Part shown: in pieces, positions 1-7,061 of the stretch
How positions within the stretch are numbered: the first letter of the stretch is position 1
Layout of the letters: every line of letters begins with the position of its first letter
Assembly: GCA_002373165.1 (NCBI GenBank)
Contig: DFJS01000016.1
Span: 1-7,754 of the forward strand
Length of the DNA: 7,754 nt
Direction of reading: 5' to 3'
Origin: Ruminococcus sp. UBA3665
GTDB lineage: Bacteria > Bacillota > Clostridia > Oscillospirales > Ruminococcaceae
The notes under the pieces: generated by a model
The model's input: the letters and a program-made list of their open reading frames with translations, nothing else
Told to the model about the DNA's origin: nothing
Databases searched by the model: none
Position numbers and translations under genes: made by a program

Positions 1-892
1 CGCAGGGGCAGGCGCCGGGGATGATCCGCGAGAGGTCGTGGGTGCGGAAGCGGATGAGGGGCGCCCCCTCCTTGACGAGGGTGGTGATGACGATTTCGCC
101 GGGTTCGCCGTCGGGGACGTTCTCGCCGGTCGCGGGGTCGATGACCTCGAGGTAGAGGTAGTCGTCCCAGTAGTGCATGCCCGTGTCGAAGCGGCAGTTG
201 ATGCCGATGCCGGGGCCGTAGATCTCGGTGAGACCGTAGATGTCGTAGAGCTCGATACCAAGCTCATTAGCGATACGGTCACGCATTTTCTGGCTCCAGC
301 GTTCAGAACCGATAACGCCTTTTTTAAGCCTGATTTTATCCCGGATGCCTCGTTTGGCGATTTCCTCAGCGAGAAGCAGGGCATAGGAAGATGTTGCACA
401 GATCACAGTTGTGCCTAAATCCTGCATCATCTGTAACTGCTTGTCAGTATTGCCGGGGCCCATGGGAACAGCCATTGCGCCGAGTTTTTCGGCACCGTTC
501 TGAAAACCGATTCCGGCCGTCCAAAGGCCATAGCCGGGAGTAATCTGAATTCTGTCCTGATTGGTAATGCCGGCAGTTTCGTAACAGCGGCGGAACATTT
601 CGCCCCAGTCGTCCACATCTTTTTGTGTATATGGAATAATCACGGGCGTACCTGTTGTGCCGGAAGAAGAATGAATACGTACAATTTCCTCTTCCGGGGC
701 GGTCATCAGACCGAGCGGATAGGCATCCCGCAGGTCTTTTTTTTCTGAAAAAGGCAGTCTGCGGAATTCTTCCTCGCTGTGAATTTCCGTAATGCCTGCA
801 TCACGGAGCTTTTTTCCGTAAAAGCTGTCAGCCCGGAGCAGTGCCTGAATACGGTCGTTCACGAGCCGGAGCTGTGTTTCTGAAATCTGCAT
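1..892 (-). CDS. paaK: Phenylacetate-CoA ligase, 3' end beyond window
   Basis: This is an AMP-forming adenylate-forming enzyme that activates phenylacetate or a related arylacetate with ATP and CoA in the cytoplasm. The visible 297 codons start MQISETQ and hold the P-loop HSSSGTTGTP (about residues 74-83), TPGYGLWTAG (118-127), the A5-type motif YGLTEIYGPG (219-228) and RFRTHDLSR near the left edge. Those are the family's hallmarks in the right order; full PaaK proteins are about 430 residues, so roughly 130 are missing. The ATG at 892 follows an AAAGGA element by 11 bases and lies 26 bases after iorB, making this the fourth gene of the operon. Oddly, from about residue 215 on (positions 2-250) nearly every codon ends in G or C, unlike the rest of the gene, although the frame and family motifs continue unbroken. 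The family call is firm; the exact arylacetate substrate is not visible. Confidence 0.93.
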   Translation of the reverse strand, partial: MQISETQLRLVNDRIQALLRADSFYGKKLRDAGITEIHSEEEFRRLPFSEKKDLRDAYPLGLMTAPEEEIVRIHSSSGTTGTPVIIPYTQKDVDDWGEMFRRCYETAGITNQDRIQITPGYGLWTAGIGFQNGAEKLGAMAVPMGPGNTDKQLQMMQDLGTTVICATSSYALLLAEEIAKRGIRDKIRLKKGVIGSERWSQKMRDRIANELGIELYDIYGLTEIYGPGIGINCRFDTGMHYWDDYLYLEVIDPATGENVPDGEPGEIVITTLVKEGAPLIRFRTHDLSRIIPGACPC

Positions 893-918
893 AAATTGCA
901 AAATCCTTTCTGAAATTT

Positions 919-1500
919 TTATTTTTCTGATTCGGCATAAGCAAGAGCTTTTTGATTCAGTTCTGCAAACTGCGGCCTGACATTCTGCCGCATTGCCGTT
1001 TCTGCCTCGCTGACCGAAAACGGAAGCAGTCCGTGCCGGACAGCTGTACCCAGCATAATCATGTTCAGCACTCTTGGGCTGCCGATTTCGTGACATGCCT
1101 TTTCGCCGTTCACCAGAATCAGGCGGCTGACGTTCTGTTTCAGATAAGCCAGCATTTCCGTTCCCTGATAGGCAGAAGCTTTCAGTACGGCAGTCACGGG
1201 CATCACGGGTTTTGTATTCACGATAATACAGCCGTCTTTTTTCAGATACGGCAGCATTCTGACCGCTTCGGCAGGTTCAAAGGCAATCATCAGATCGGCC
1301 TGTCCTCTGCCGAACATGGGGCTTGCGATCTCTTCGCCGAAACGCAGAAAGCTGAACACACTGCCGCCTTTCTGCGCCATGCCGATGGTTTCGGCACTCA
1401 TGACATCATAGCCTTTCTGCATTGCGCAGGAAGCTACCAGCTTGGAAACAAGGACAATTCCCTGTCCGCCGACTCCGCACAGAAGAAGATTCTGATTCAT
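919..1500 (-). CDS. iorB: Indolepyruvate ferredoxin oxidoreductase, beta subunit
   Basis: IorB is the smaller, gamma-type subunit of the cytoplasmic enzyme that oxidatively decarboxylates indolepyruvate, phenylpyruvate and hydroxyphenylpyruvate to aryl-acetyl-CoA, passing electrons to ferredoxin. The 193-aa protein opens with the glycine motif GVGGQGIV (residues 9-16) and has ETIGMAQKGGSVFSFLRFG (37-55), both typical of the pyruvate/ketoisovalerate oxidoreductase gamma domain. Length matches the family (about 190-200). An in-frame start 15 codons upstream exists but lies inside iorA; the chosen ATG at 1500 follows GGGAGG and shares an ATGA overlap with the iorA stop, the classic sign of translational coupling. 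It sits between iorA and paaK on the same strand. Confidence 0.95.
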   Translation of the reverse strand: MNQNLLLCGVGGQGIVLVSKLVASCAMQKGYDVMSAETIGMAQKGGSVFSFLRFGEEIASPMFGRGQADLMIAFEPAEAVRMLPYLKKDGCIIVNTKPVMPVTAVLKASAYQGTEMLAYLKQNVSRLILVNGEKACHEIGSPRVLNMIMLGTAVRHGLLPFSVSEAETAMRQNVRPQFAELNQKALAYAESEK

Positions 1501-3308
1501 GTTTCTGCCCTCCCTATCGCACCCACGGGACAAACCTGGGCACAAAGCCCGCAGCCTGTACAGAGTGAGTCATCTGTTTTTACTTTTCCGTCTGCCGTCA
1601 CAATTGCCGGACAGCCCAGACTTGTGATGCACTTCCGGCAGCCGATGCATTTTTGCTGATCTACTTCCAGAATTTGCTGCGGTTTGATCAGCATGGCACA
1701 GGGAGATTTGAAAATAATTGCTTTTACGCCCTTTTCGGCAGATATTTTCTTCACTGTTCCGACAGCTTCTTGCAGTGAAAACGGATTGACTGTCTCGACA
1801 GTTTTCACGCCCACGCCTTTCAGAACGTCTTCTATGCTGATTTTCTGTACAATTTCGCCCATCATGGTACGGCCGGTTCCGGGATGAGGCTGATGTCCCG
1901 TCATGGCAGTGGTGGAATTATCCAGCACGACAAGGGTCATATCTGCCTGATTATAAACTGCATTGACTGCGCCGGTAATGGCCGAGGCAAAAAACGTGGA
2001 ATCGCCTACAAATGCGAAACAGGCCGTATCGGGTTCTGTATGGCCGATGCCCTGCGTGATGTTCACTCCTGCGCCCATGCACAGACAAGTGTCCACCATA
2101 TCCAGCGGCATGGCGTTTCCGAGCGTATAACAGCCGATATCGCCGCAAAATACGCTTTTTTTGCCTTTCATGGCCGTTTTGACGGCATAGAACGATGCTC
2201 TGTGCGGACAGCCGGCACAAAGCACAGGCGGCCGGACAGGCAGTGCCGGCGGTTCCGGAAGTTTATGTTCTTCCGGATTTTCCCAGCCCATGAAAGAAGC
2301 AATATCCTGTGAAACGCTGTCACAGGTATTTTCCCCGGCAGTCCGGATATGACCGCTTAACTTGCCCAGAATTCTGACAGGCAGATGATGCTTGCCGCAA
2401 AGATATGTCAATTCCCGTTCGATAACAGGATCAAGTTCTTCAATGCAGAGCACTTCATCCAGATTTTGCAGGAATGCAAGTGCTTTCTGTTCCGGAAACG
2501 GAAACGGCGTGGAAATTTTCAGCACAGCAGGATTTTCTCTGTCTTTCAGAGCTTCTTTCACATAAGTAAAGCTGATGCCGTGGGAAGCAATGCCTTTGCG
2601 ACAGTCTGTCTTCGCGGCAGGCAGAATCTGATTGCCTGCATAGTCTGAAAAAACTGCTGAAAGTTCGGCATTGCGCTTTTCAATCTGCATATGCGCCTGA
2701 TAAGAAAGCTTCGGAAATATAACCCATCGGGAAGAATCTTTGATAAAGCCCTCCGGGGTGTTGTGATAAAATTCCTCAGGGTCTTTTATCATAACGGAAG
2801 AATAGGCATGACAGACTCTTGTTGTAGGACGGAACAGCACAGGAGTATGATAAGTTTCGGAATAAGCAAAAGCATCCTGAATCATGTCATAAGCTTCCTG
2901 TACAGTAGACGGGTCAAAGCAGGGCAGTTTGGAAAAAGATGCAAAATGCCGGGTATCCTGTTCTGTCTGTGAGGAAATAGGCCCTGGATCATCAGCGACC
3001 ATAATTACCATGCCGCCTTTCACGCCGATATAGGCAAGACTCATCAGCGGATCGGATGCCACATTCAGGCCGACCTGCTTCATTGTCACCATAGTTCTGG
3101 AGCCGCAGTAAGCTGCACCTGCGCCGACTTCCAGCGCGGCTTTTTCGTTCACGGACCATTCGACATAGAGCGTTTCCGGTTTATATTTGGCAGCAGTTTC
3201 CAGCACTTCTGTAGAAGGTGTGCCGGGATATCCGCAGATCAGGTTCAGCCCTGCCGCAAGAGCACCCCTGGCAATGGCGGCATTGCCCATTAAGAATTCT
3301 TTATGCAT
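1497..3308 (-). CDS. iorA: Indolepyruvate ferredoxin oxidoreductase, alpha subunit
   Basis: IorA is the large catalytic subunit carrying thiamine pyrophosphate and iron-sulfur clusters; with IorB it turns aryl pyruvates plus CoA into aryl-acetyl-CoA, CO2 and reduced ferredoxin. The 603-aa chain shows the N-terminal pyrimidine-binding part (GYPGTPSTE at 26-34, E50 in YVEWS), the middle motifs LCAGCPHR (363-370) and CGDIGCYTLG (388-397), the TPP-binding stretch from GDSTFF (435) to DNSTTAMTGHQPHPG (463-477), and a C-terminal ferredoxin-like domain with C554, C557, C560, C566 and C583, C586, C589, C593, enough for two [4Fe-4S] clusters. An ATG 47 codons upstream lies inside the preceding gene and adds sequence foreign to the family; the ATG at 3308 follows AGGG by about 8 bases and overlaps the previous stop by 8 bases. 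Length is normal and all key residues appear intact. Confidence 0.96.
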   Translation of the reverse strand: MHKEFLMGNAAIARGALAAGLNLICGYPGTPSTEVLETAAKYKPETLYVEWSVNEKAALEVGAGAAYCGSRTMVTMKQVGLNVASDPLMSLAYIGVKGGMVIMVADDPGPISSQTEQDTRHFASFSKLPCFDPSTVQEAYDMIQDAFAYSETYHTPVLFRPTTRVCHAYSSVMIKDPEEFYHNTPEGFIKDSSRWVIFPKLSYQAHMQIEKRNAELSAVFSDYAGNQILPAAKTDCRKGIASHGISFTYVKEALKDRENPAVLKISTPFPFPEQKALAFLQNLDEVLCIEELDPVIERELTYLCGKHHLPVRILGKLSGHIRTAGENTCDSVSQDIASFMGWENPEEHKLPEPPALPVRPPVLCAGCPHRASFYAVKTAMKGKKSVFCGDIGCYTLGNAMPLDMVDTCLCMGAGVNITQGIGHTEPDTACFAFVGDSTFFASAITGAVNAVYNQADMTLVVLDNSTTAMTGHQPHPGTGRTMMGEIVQKISIEDVLKGVGVKTVETVNPFSLQEAVGTVKKISAEKGVKAIIFKSPCAMLIKPQQILEVDQQKCIGCRKCITSLGCPAIVTADGKVKTDDSLCTGCGLCAQVCPVGAIGRAET

Positions 3309-4629
3309 GACTTTCACCCTGCTGACGGTAGAGCGTTCCGTCCTCGATGCTTTTAAGCAGTCCGGATGCGATTTCTTTCCACTGGGCAACTTCCTGTTCA
3401 TCATAAGTAACAGCTTTTTTCGCCCATGCTTCGCAGTAGCCGCAGGCATTGCGGAAGTTGTCGGCTTCGCCTTCGGTCATGCCGCCGTGACAGAGTGTTT
3501 CATCACAGCGGTAATCATGTACAAAATGTTCAATAAAGCCGTCCAGTTTTCTGTTGTCAATATAGAGTTCCGGGAAGGTCATGGTTCTGCCGAAACGCGG
3601 GGGCACATCCGGATACATCTGTTCTGCGAAACGCAGGGCAGGTCTTCCGGGAGGCGGTCCGCCGGCAGGCCGTGCAGGAGCGGCTTCTGAATCTTCAGTA
3701 ATTTTCTGAATCATTTTCTGCTGTGCCATATTCTTCGTACTCGGCCAGTTGAGAATATCCAGCAGATTGCCTTCGTAAGACTCTTCCATGTAAGCACGGA
3801 TAACTCTTTCGATAAAATCAGTAGTTCTGGTACGGTCTACCAGCTTGACGGCAAAATGACGGTTGCCTGTTTCTTCGGCGAGTTCTCTGTAATAATGCAG
3901 GTCATCCGGACGAATCCATTCAGAAGAAAGAATTCTGGAAGGCTGGGTGACTTTATAATAATTGCAGTTGATCAGCGAATAGTCAATAGAAGAACGATCG
4001 GGGTCGGAATGTCCTGTAAAACAGCCGTGTGCCAGCCGGAACGGACATTCTCTCAGACATAGATTATTGGCAATGACACGCAGATACAGGTCTGTATCTT
4101 TATACTGTGTCAGAAGCTGACGGAGCAGATCAAACCGACGGTTGAAACAGTGATCCAGTGTGATTTCATCTACGCCCCAGTTGCGCCAGTATTCAATCTG
4201 CTGAATCTTGGTCGGATAGGCGTACAGCCCCAGTGTGACGAACATATCCGGAAAATTCTTCTTGACATAGTGAATCAGTGCAGGGGAATTCAGTGTAACC
4301 GCCCGTACACCGATGTCATACAGTGTATGAATAAATTCGCGAATCTGTTTGCCGACTGTGGGGTCAAGCATATTCTGATCCAGCGACAGCGGATTGATTA
4401 AATAATTGAAAGTCAGATTATTTTTCTGACATTCTTTCAGATAATCTTTAAACTGATCCATAGAAAAATCCGGAACGATGGCGGCAGTGCGTCCGCCGGG
4501 AAGGCCGTCTCTGCGGAGCTTGCCGTAAAGATTGGTAATGCTGTGCTTTTTATCATATTTTTTAATGATGTCAAAAATGCGGTAATCGAAATTAGTTCCG
4601 ACATCAAAGCTGATAATATCTTGATTCAT
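3301..4629 (-). CDS. Peptidase U32-like (UbiU/UbiV-type) protein, first gene of aryl-pyruvate operon
   Basis: This 442-aa protein resembles the peptidase U32 superfamily. The signs are a TIM-barrel-like N-terminal half with TLNSPALIHYVKKNFP (112-127), LGLYAYPTKIQQIEYW (133-148) and WGVDEITLDHCFNRR (151-165), then the cysteine-rich stretch NNLCLRECPFRLAHGC (188-203) and C222. In characterised U32 proteins (UbiU/UbiV, RlhA, TrhP) such cysteines hold a [4Fe-4S] cluster and the proteins take part in oxygen-independent hydroxylation. A proline/glycine-rich linker (about 316-346) leads to a C-terminal piece with C375, C380, C396 and C399. The ATG at 4629 has AAGGAG 10 bases upstream and a consensus promoter; the stop overlaps the iorA start by 8 bases. 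It may modify or handle an aromatic compound, or act on RNA, but no substrate can be read from sequence. The superfamily call is moderately firm and the function unknown. Confidence 0.78.
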   Translation of the reverse strand: MNQDIISFDVGTNFDYRIFDIIKKYDKKHSITNLYGKLRRDGLPGGRTAAIVPDFSMDQFKDYLKECQKNNLTFNYLINPLSLDQNMLDPTVGKQIREFIHTLYDIGVRAVTLNSPALIHYVKKNFPDMFVTLGLYAYPTKIQQIEYWRNWGVDEITLDHCFNRRFDLLRQLLTQYKDTDLYLRVIANNLCLRECPFRLAHGCFTGHSDPDRSSIDYSLINCNYYKVTQPSRILSSEWIRPDDLHYYRELAEETGNRHFAVKLVDRTRTTDFIERVIRAYMEESYEGNLLDILNWPSTKNMAQQKMIQKITEDSEAAPARPAGGPPPGRPALRFAEQMYPDVPPRFGRTMTFPELYIDNRKLDGFIEHFVHDYRCDETLCHGGMTEGEADNFRNACGYCEAWAKKAVTYDEQEVAQWKEIASGLLKSIEDGTLYRQQGESHA

Positions 4630-4639
4630 AAAAAAACAA

Positions 4640-4645
4640 CTCCTT
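4640..4645 (-). promoter_or_regulatory. Ribosome binding site of the U32-like gene
   Basis: AAGGAG on the minus strand lies 10 bases before the ATG at 4629. The predicted transcription start is at about 4647, so this site sits almost at the 5' end of the message and the leader is only about 18 bases. This leaves no room for a riboswitch or attenuator ahead of the operon. Confidence 0.7.
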
Positions 4646-4653
4646 TTTGTATA

Positions 4654-4682
4654 ATTATATCATATAATTACAAGAAAGTCAA
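4654..4682 (-). promoter_or_regulatory. Sigma-A promoter of the U32-iorA-iorB-paaK operon
   Basis: On the minus strand TTGACT (4677-4682) and TATAAT (4654-4659) are separated by exactly 17 bases, with an extended -10 TG one base before the -10 box. This is near the vegetative consensus and points to strong expression of the four-gene operon. No further promoter or terminator is seen inside the operon. Confidence 0.88.
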
Positions 4683-4757
4683 TATATTTTCTGATTTTTT
4701 TCATTTCCGGAGAAATTTTTCTGAAAAAAAGCAAAACGGCAGAAACAGGCCGCCAGC

Positions 4758-4786
4758 TTGACAGAATTTCCGTTCTATGCTATAAT
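4758..4786 (+). promoter_or_regulatory. Sigma-A promoter of cas6
   Basis: TTGACA (4758-4763), a 17-base spacer and TATAAT (4781-4786), with an extended -10 TG one base before the -10 box, form a full consensus promoter. The expected transcript start is near 4793, about 26 bases before the cas6 ATG. It faces away from the operon promoter; the two -35 boxes are 75 bases apart. Confidence 0.9.
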
Positions 4787-4818
4787 TAATAAAAAATCAT
4801 CACAGAAAGGATATTATC

Positions 4819-5541
4819 ATGCTGATACAATATGATTTTTCTGTCAGAATTCCCGGAATTGAACATGTTTATTCCGAAATTGCCGTTAAAATACATGGTG
4901 CGCTGATGTACCGGATTCCGCAGGAAAAAGCACAGCAGCTCCATGAAAAAAAATATCATCCGTTTTCTCTCTACTGCGTTCCCGGAGAAGAAAAAAATAT
5001 CGTCCTGACAAGAATTTCGTCTCTGCATGAGAGCTGTGACATCGTACCGGAAACCGCTTCCGGACTGGATTCTCTTCTTATCAAGGGCGCGGGCAAAGCC
5101 GAAATTATCCAAAAAGGCGAGCTGTTCCGCACGTCTCTGCCCGAACTGATGCCGCGGACAAACGGCAGAACTTACAGGCTTTTATTTCTAACGCCTTCGG
5201 TCTTCAAGACGGCAGGCAAAGAATCTGGGTTCCCGGATGTGACAATGCATTTTATTTCCGTCATCCGGAGAATGAACGAATTCGAGGGCGAACAGCTGGA
5301 TTTTGATTCATTCCGCAAAGCGTTTTATCACTGTCAGTTCGGGGAATGGCAGTTTCAGCAGTATGATTATAACATCAGCGGCATTCATCTGCCAGGAATG
5401 ACGGGTCATGCCGATATTCTGCTTCCTTCCGATGCAGAAGAACAGAAAATGCTGAAAAAAATTTTTCTTTATGCCTCATTCAGCGGCACAGGAGGCCGGA
5501 CAGGCATGGGCATGGGCGGATTTTTCTTCCAGAAGCTTTGA
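4819..5541 (+). CDS. cas6: CRISPR-associated endoribonuclease Cas6 (stand-alone)
   Basis: Cas6 cuts the precursor CRISPR RNA within each repeat to give mature guides. The 240-aa protein has the family length (about 220-260). Near the N-terminus are HGAL (26-29) and LHEKKYHPFSL (41-51); H42 sits where archaeal Cas6 enzymes carry a catalytic histidine. The centre has YRLLFLTPSVFK (119-130), and the C-terminus ends in the glycine-rich loop FSGTGGRTGMGMGG (221-234), the signature of the second RAMP fold. The ATG at 4819 follows GAAAGGA by 7 bases and a consensus promoter. No cas1, cas2, effector gene or repeat array lies nearby, so it either processes an array elsewhere in the genome or is a remnant. 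The reading frame is intact. Assignment rests on motif pattern only, chiefly the C-terminal loop. Confidence 0.85.
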   Translation: MLIQYDFSVRIPGIEHVYSEIAVKIHGALMYRIPQEKAQQLHEKKYHPFSLYCVPGEEKNIVLTRISSLHESCDIVPETASGLDSLLIKGAGKAEIIQKGELFRTSLPELMPRTNGRTYRLLFLTPSVFKTAGKESGFPDVTMHFISVIRRMNEFEGEQLDFDSFRKAFYHCQFGEWQFQQYDYNISGIHLPGMTGHADILLPSDAEEQKMLKKIFLYASFSGTGGRTGMGMGGFFFQKL

Positions 5542-5559
5542 ATTTTATAGAATAATCAA

Positions 5560-5599
5560 AACAGTTCCGTTCGTTTTTGAACGGAACTGTTGTTTTTTT
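5560..5599 (+). terminator. Rho-independent terminator after cas6, probably bidirectional
   Basis: A perfect 13-bp stem (5560-5572 with 5579-5591) with loop GTTTTT is followed by G and seven T. It begins 18 bases after the cas6 stop. In the opposite direction the stem is followed by TTTTGATTATT, so it may also stop transcription from the converging DUF262 gene, whose stop is at 5620. Confidence 0.92.
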
Positions 5600-5619
5600 G
5601 CTTCTGAACACAAAGCTTG

Positions 5620-6108
5620 TCAGGGAGTGACGGAATTCTGACTGCCGTCAGCGGTTACTTCATCGAGCATATTCATAAAGCAGACGGCATTATTTTCTTC
5701 ACGGGCGAATAATTTTTCCTGGATTATTTCAAGATACTGTTCGGCATGGGCATTATCGTAATAAAGAGTATCTTCATTAATATCCTTCTGGAGCATATCC
5801 CGTAACATATGCGGCATTATGAACTTGCTGTTTTCGTACTGCAGGAGTTTCCCGGCAAGCATCTGATTCCCGATTTTTTTATTGAATTTTGCTTCCAGCA
5901 GGCAGACATTCATTAATTTGCCCATGTAACTGGGTTTGATGAAATCGTTCGGGAAATTGATTTTTTCAGAAGGATTGGCAGGAAAGATATGTTCAATTTC
6001 GCCTGAATCAAATTTCTCACATGCATTGCTGAAAGACAGACCGCACCAGATTTCGCACAGTAACAGAATAAATTTGCCCGTGTGTTTTTTCCGGGATGTG
6101 ACTTGCAC
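5620..6108 (-). pseudogene. DUF262 fragment 4: DUF1524 HNH nuclease domain
   Basis: The C-terminal 162-codon segment contains EIEHIFPANP (H40 of the fragment), MGKLMNVCLLEAKFNKKIGN and a following KLLQYENSKF, the order seen in DUF1524 HNH endonuclease domains: His in the first strand, then Asn/Leu-rich turns in place of a zinc ribbon. The GTG at 6108 lacks a ribosome binding site, so independent translation is unlikely. The stop at 5620 is 20 bases from the shared terminator. Confidence 0.75.
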
Positions 6109-6382
6109 ATTTCATTTCGGCAAAGGCCTTGACAAAACGCTGTGCATAATATTCAGGTTTAACGGGAGATGTTTTATCTGCTATCATATGCAGATAATTT
6201 TTTACTTTATCCTCGACAGTAAGGGAGACTCCGCAGCCGTTGATTGTTCCAAAGACTTTATACTGAAACGTTTCGGGGGCGTTTTTTTGGATTGTCAGAA
6301 CATGAAAGACGGCATTGTTCAGATTTTGTATCAGATCTTCTTTCAGGTTGCTGTCAATCTTTATCTTTTCTGTGAAATACTT
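6108..6382 (-). pseudogene. DUF262 fragment 3: hidden segment in a third frame
   Basis: Translating the minus strand in the third frame (codons beginning at 6361, 6358 and so on) gives about 85-90 open codons from IDSNLKEDL through FGTINGCGVSLTVEDK to YYAQRFVKAFAEM and KCASHIPEK. The FGTINGCGVSLT stretch matches the DUF262 pattern of an asparagine-glycine turn before a helix. It has no start codon of its own, so it is easy to miss, and it bridges fragments 2 and 4 exactly. The ends given are approximate because the shift points are not fixed. Confidence 0.7.
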
Positions 6383-7061
6383 CTTTGAGTTTTTCTTCTG
6401 TGACGGAACTAGGTTTTAATTTCTGTTCTTTTTTTGTGATGAAGCGATATTCAACAATGCTGTTATTTTCGTTTTTGAACTCCGGTTCGGCAGTGAATGC
6501 CCGGTCTTTGATGCTGATAGAACAGATATTCCTGTCGGGCTTTTGATAGTCTGTCATTTTCTCATATTCGCCGGAAGTATTATTGATATGATAAGAAACT
6601 ATCTGCAAATCGGGATAGGCATCAGGTGCATTTTTTTCATTAAAACTGCAATAATTTTTGAATTCATTGAACAGATTTATCAGGTGATTTGTCTGATTTA
6701 TTTTCATTTCCTTGAGATCTTTCGCTTCCAGATAGTAATTCTTCAAACAAGATTGATTCCAGTATTTTGTTTTGTCTTCCGGTTTTTGATTGCTTACTTT
6801 CTTATTCAAATCTGTTTCCAGCGTTCTCATAACGGCAGGAATCAGGGAAGTATTGCCCATTGTGCGCAGATAGTACAGATGCCGCACATCATAGCTTTTA
6901 TTTTCGCAGGGATTTGTATAATTAATATAATATTCTGCCCATTCCTTCATGGTTTCCAGAATAAACTCCACATTGAACAATTCTTTGTCATAAAAACTCT
7001 GATGCAGATGCTGAAATATGGTCCGTATCGCCGTCATACTGCGGCGGAAGTTTTCCGTCAC
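6354..7061 (-). pseudogene. DUF262 fragment 2: central region
   Basis: This open segment runs from about FRRSMTAIRTIFQHL to EEKLKEVFHRKDKD and is helical and charged, with no strong motif I can name. Its apparent GTG start at 7061 has no ribosome binding site and lies inside fragment 1, so it is a continuation of the same gene in another frame rather than a separate gene. It is unusually long for the stretch between the QQRLTT and asparagine-glycine motifs of DUF262 proteins. Confidence 0.65.

Noticed and set aside
952..1659. Open frame of 235 codons on the plus strand opposite iorAB
   Set aside because: It lies fully antisense to two firmly identified genes, spans their junction and shows no recognisable motif or ribosome binding site.
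3187..3690. Open frame of 167 codons on the plus strand opposite the iorA start and the U32 C-terminus
   Set aside because: It is antisense to two coupled genes and has no motif; it reflects third-position composition.
5560..5599. Palindrome considered as a CRISPR repeat for the adjacent Cas6
   Set aside because: It occurs once, is followed by a run of seven T and sits just after a stop codon, which fits a terminator.
5913..6110. Small minus-strand open frame overlapping the HNH fragment
   Set aside because: It is an alternative frame of the DUF1524 region without motifs; the overlapping frame carries the EIEHIFP nuclease motif.
5936..6388. Open frame of 150 codons on the plus strand over the DUF262 break region
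   Set aside because: The minus strand carries recognisable DUF262 and HNH motifs here; the plus-strand translation has no family pattern and no promoter or ribosome binding site.
5600..7000. Programmed -1 ribosomal frameshifting to join the DUF262 fragments
   Set aside because: The required shifts are +1 (or -2) at all three places, and two of the A-runs are only three or four bases long, so classical -1 slippery sites do not fit.
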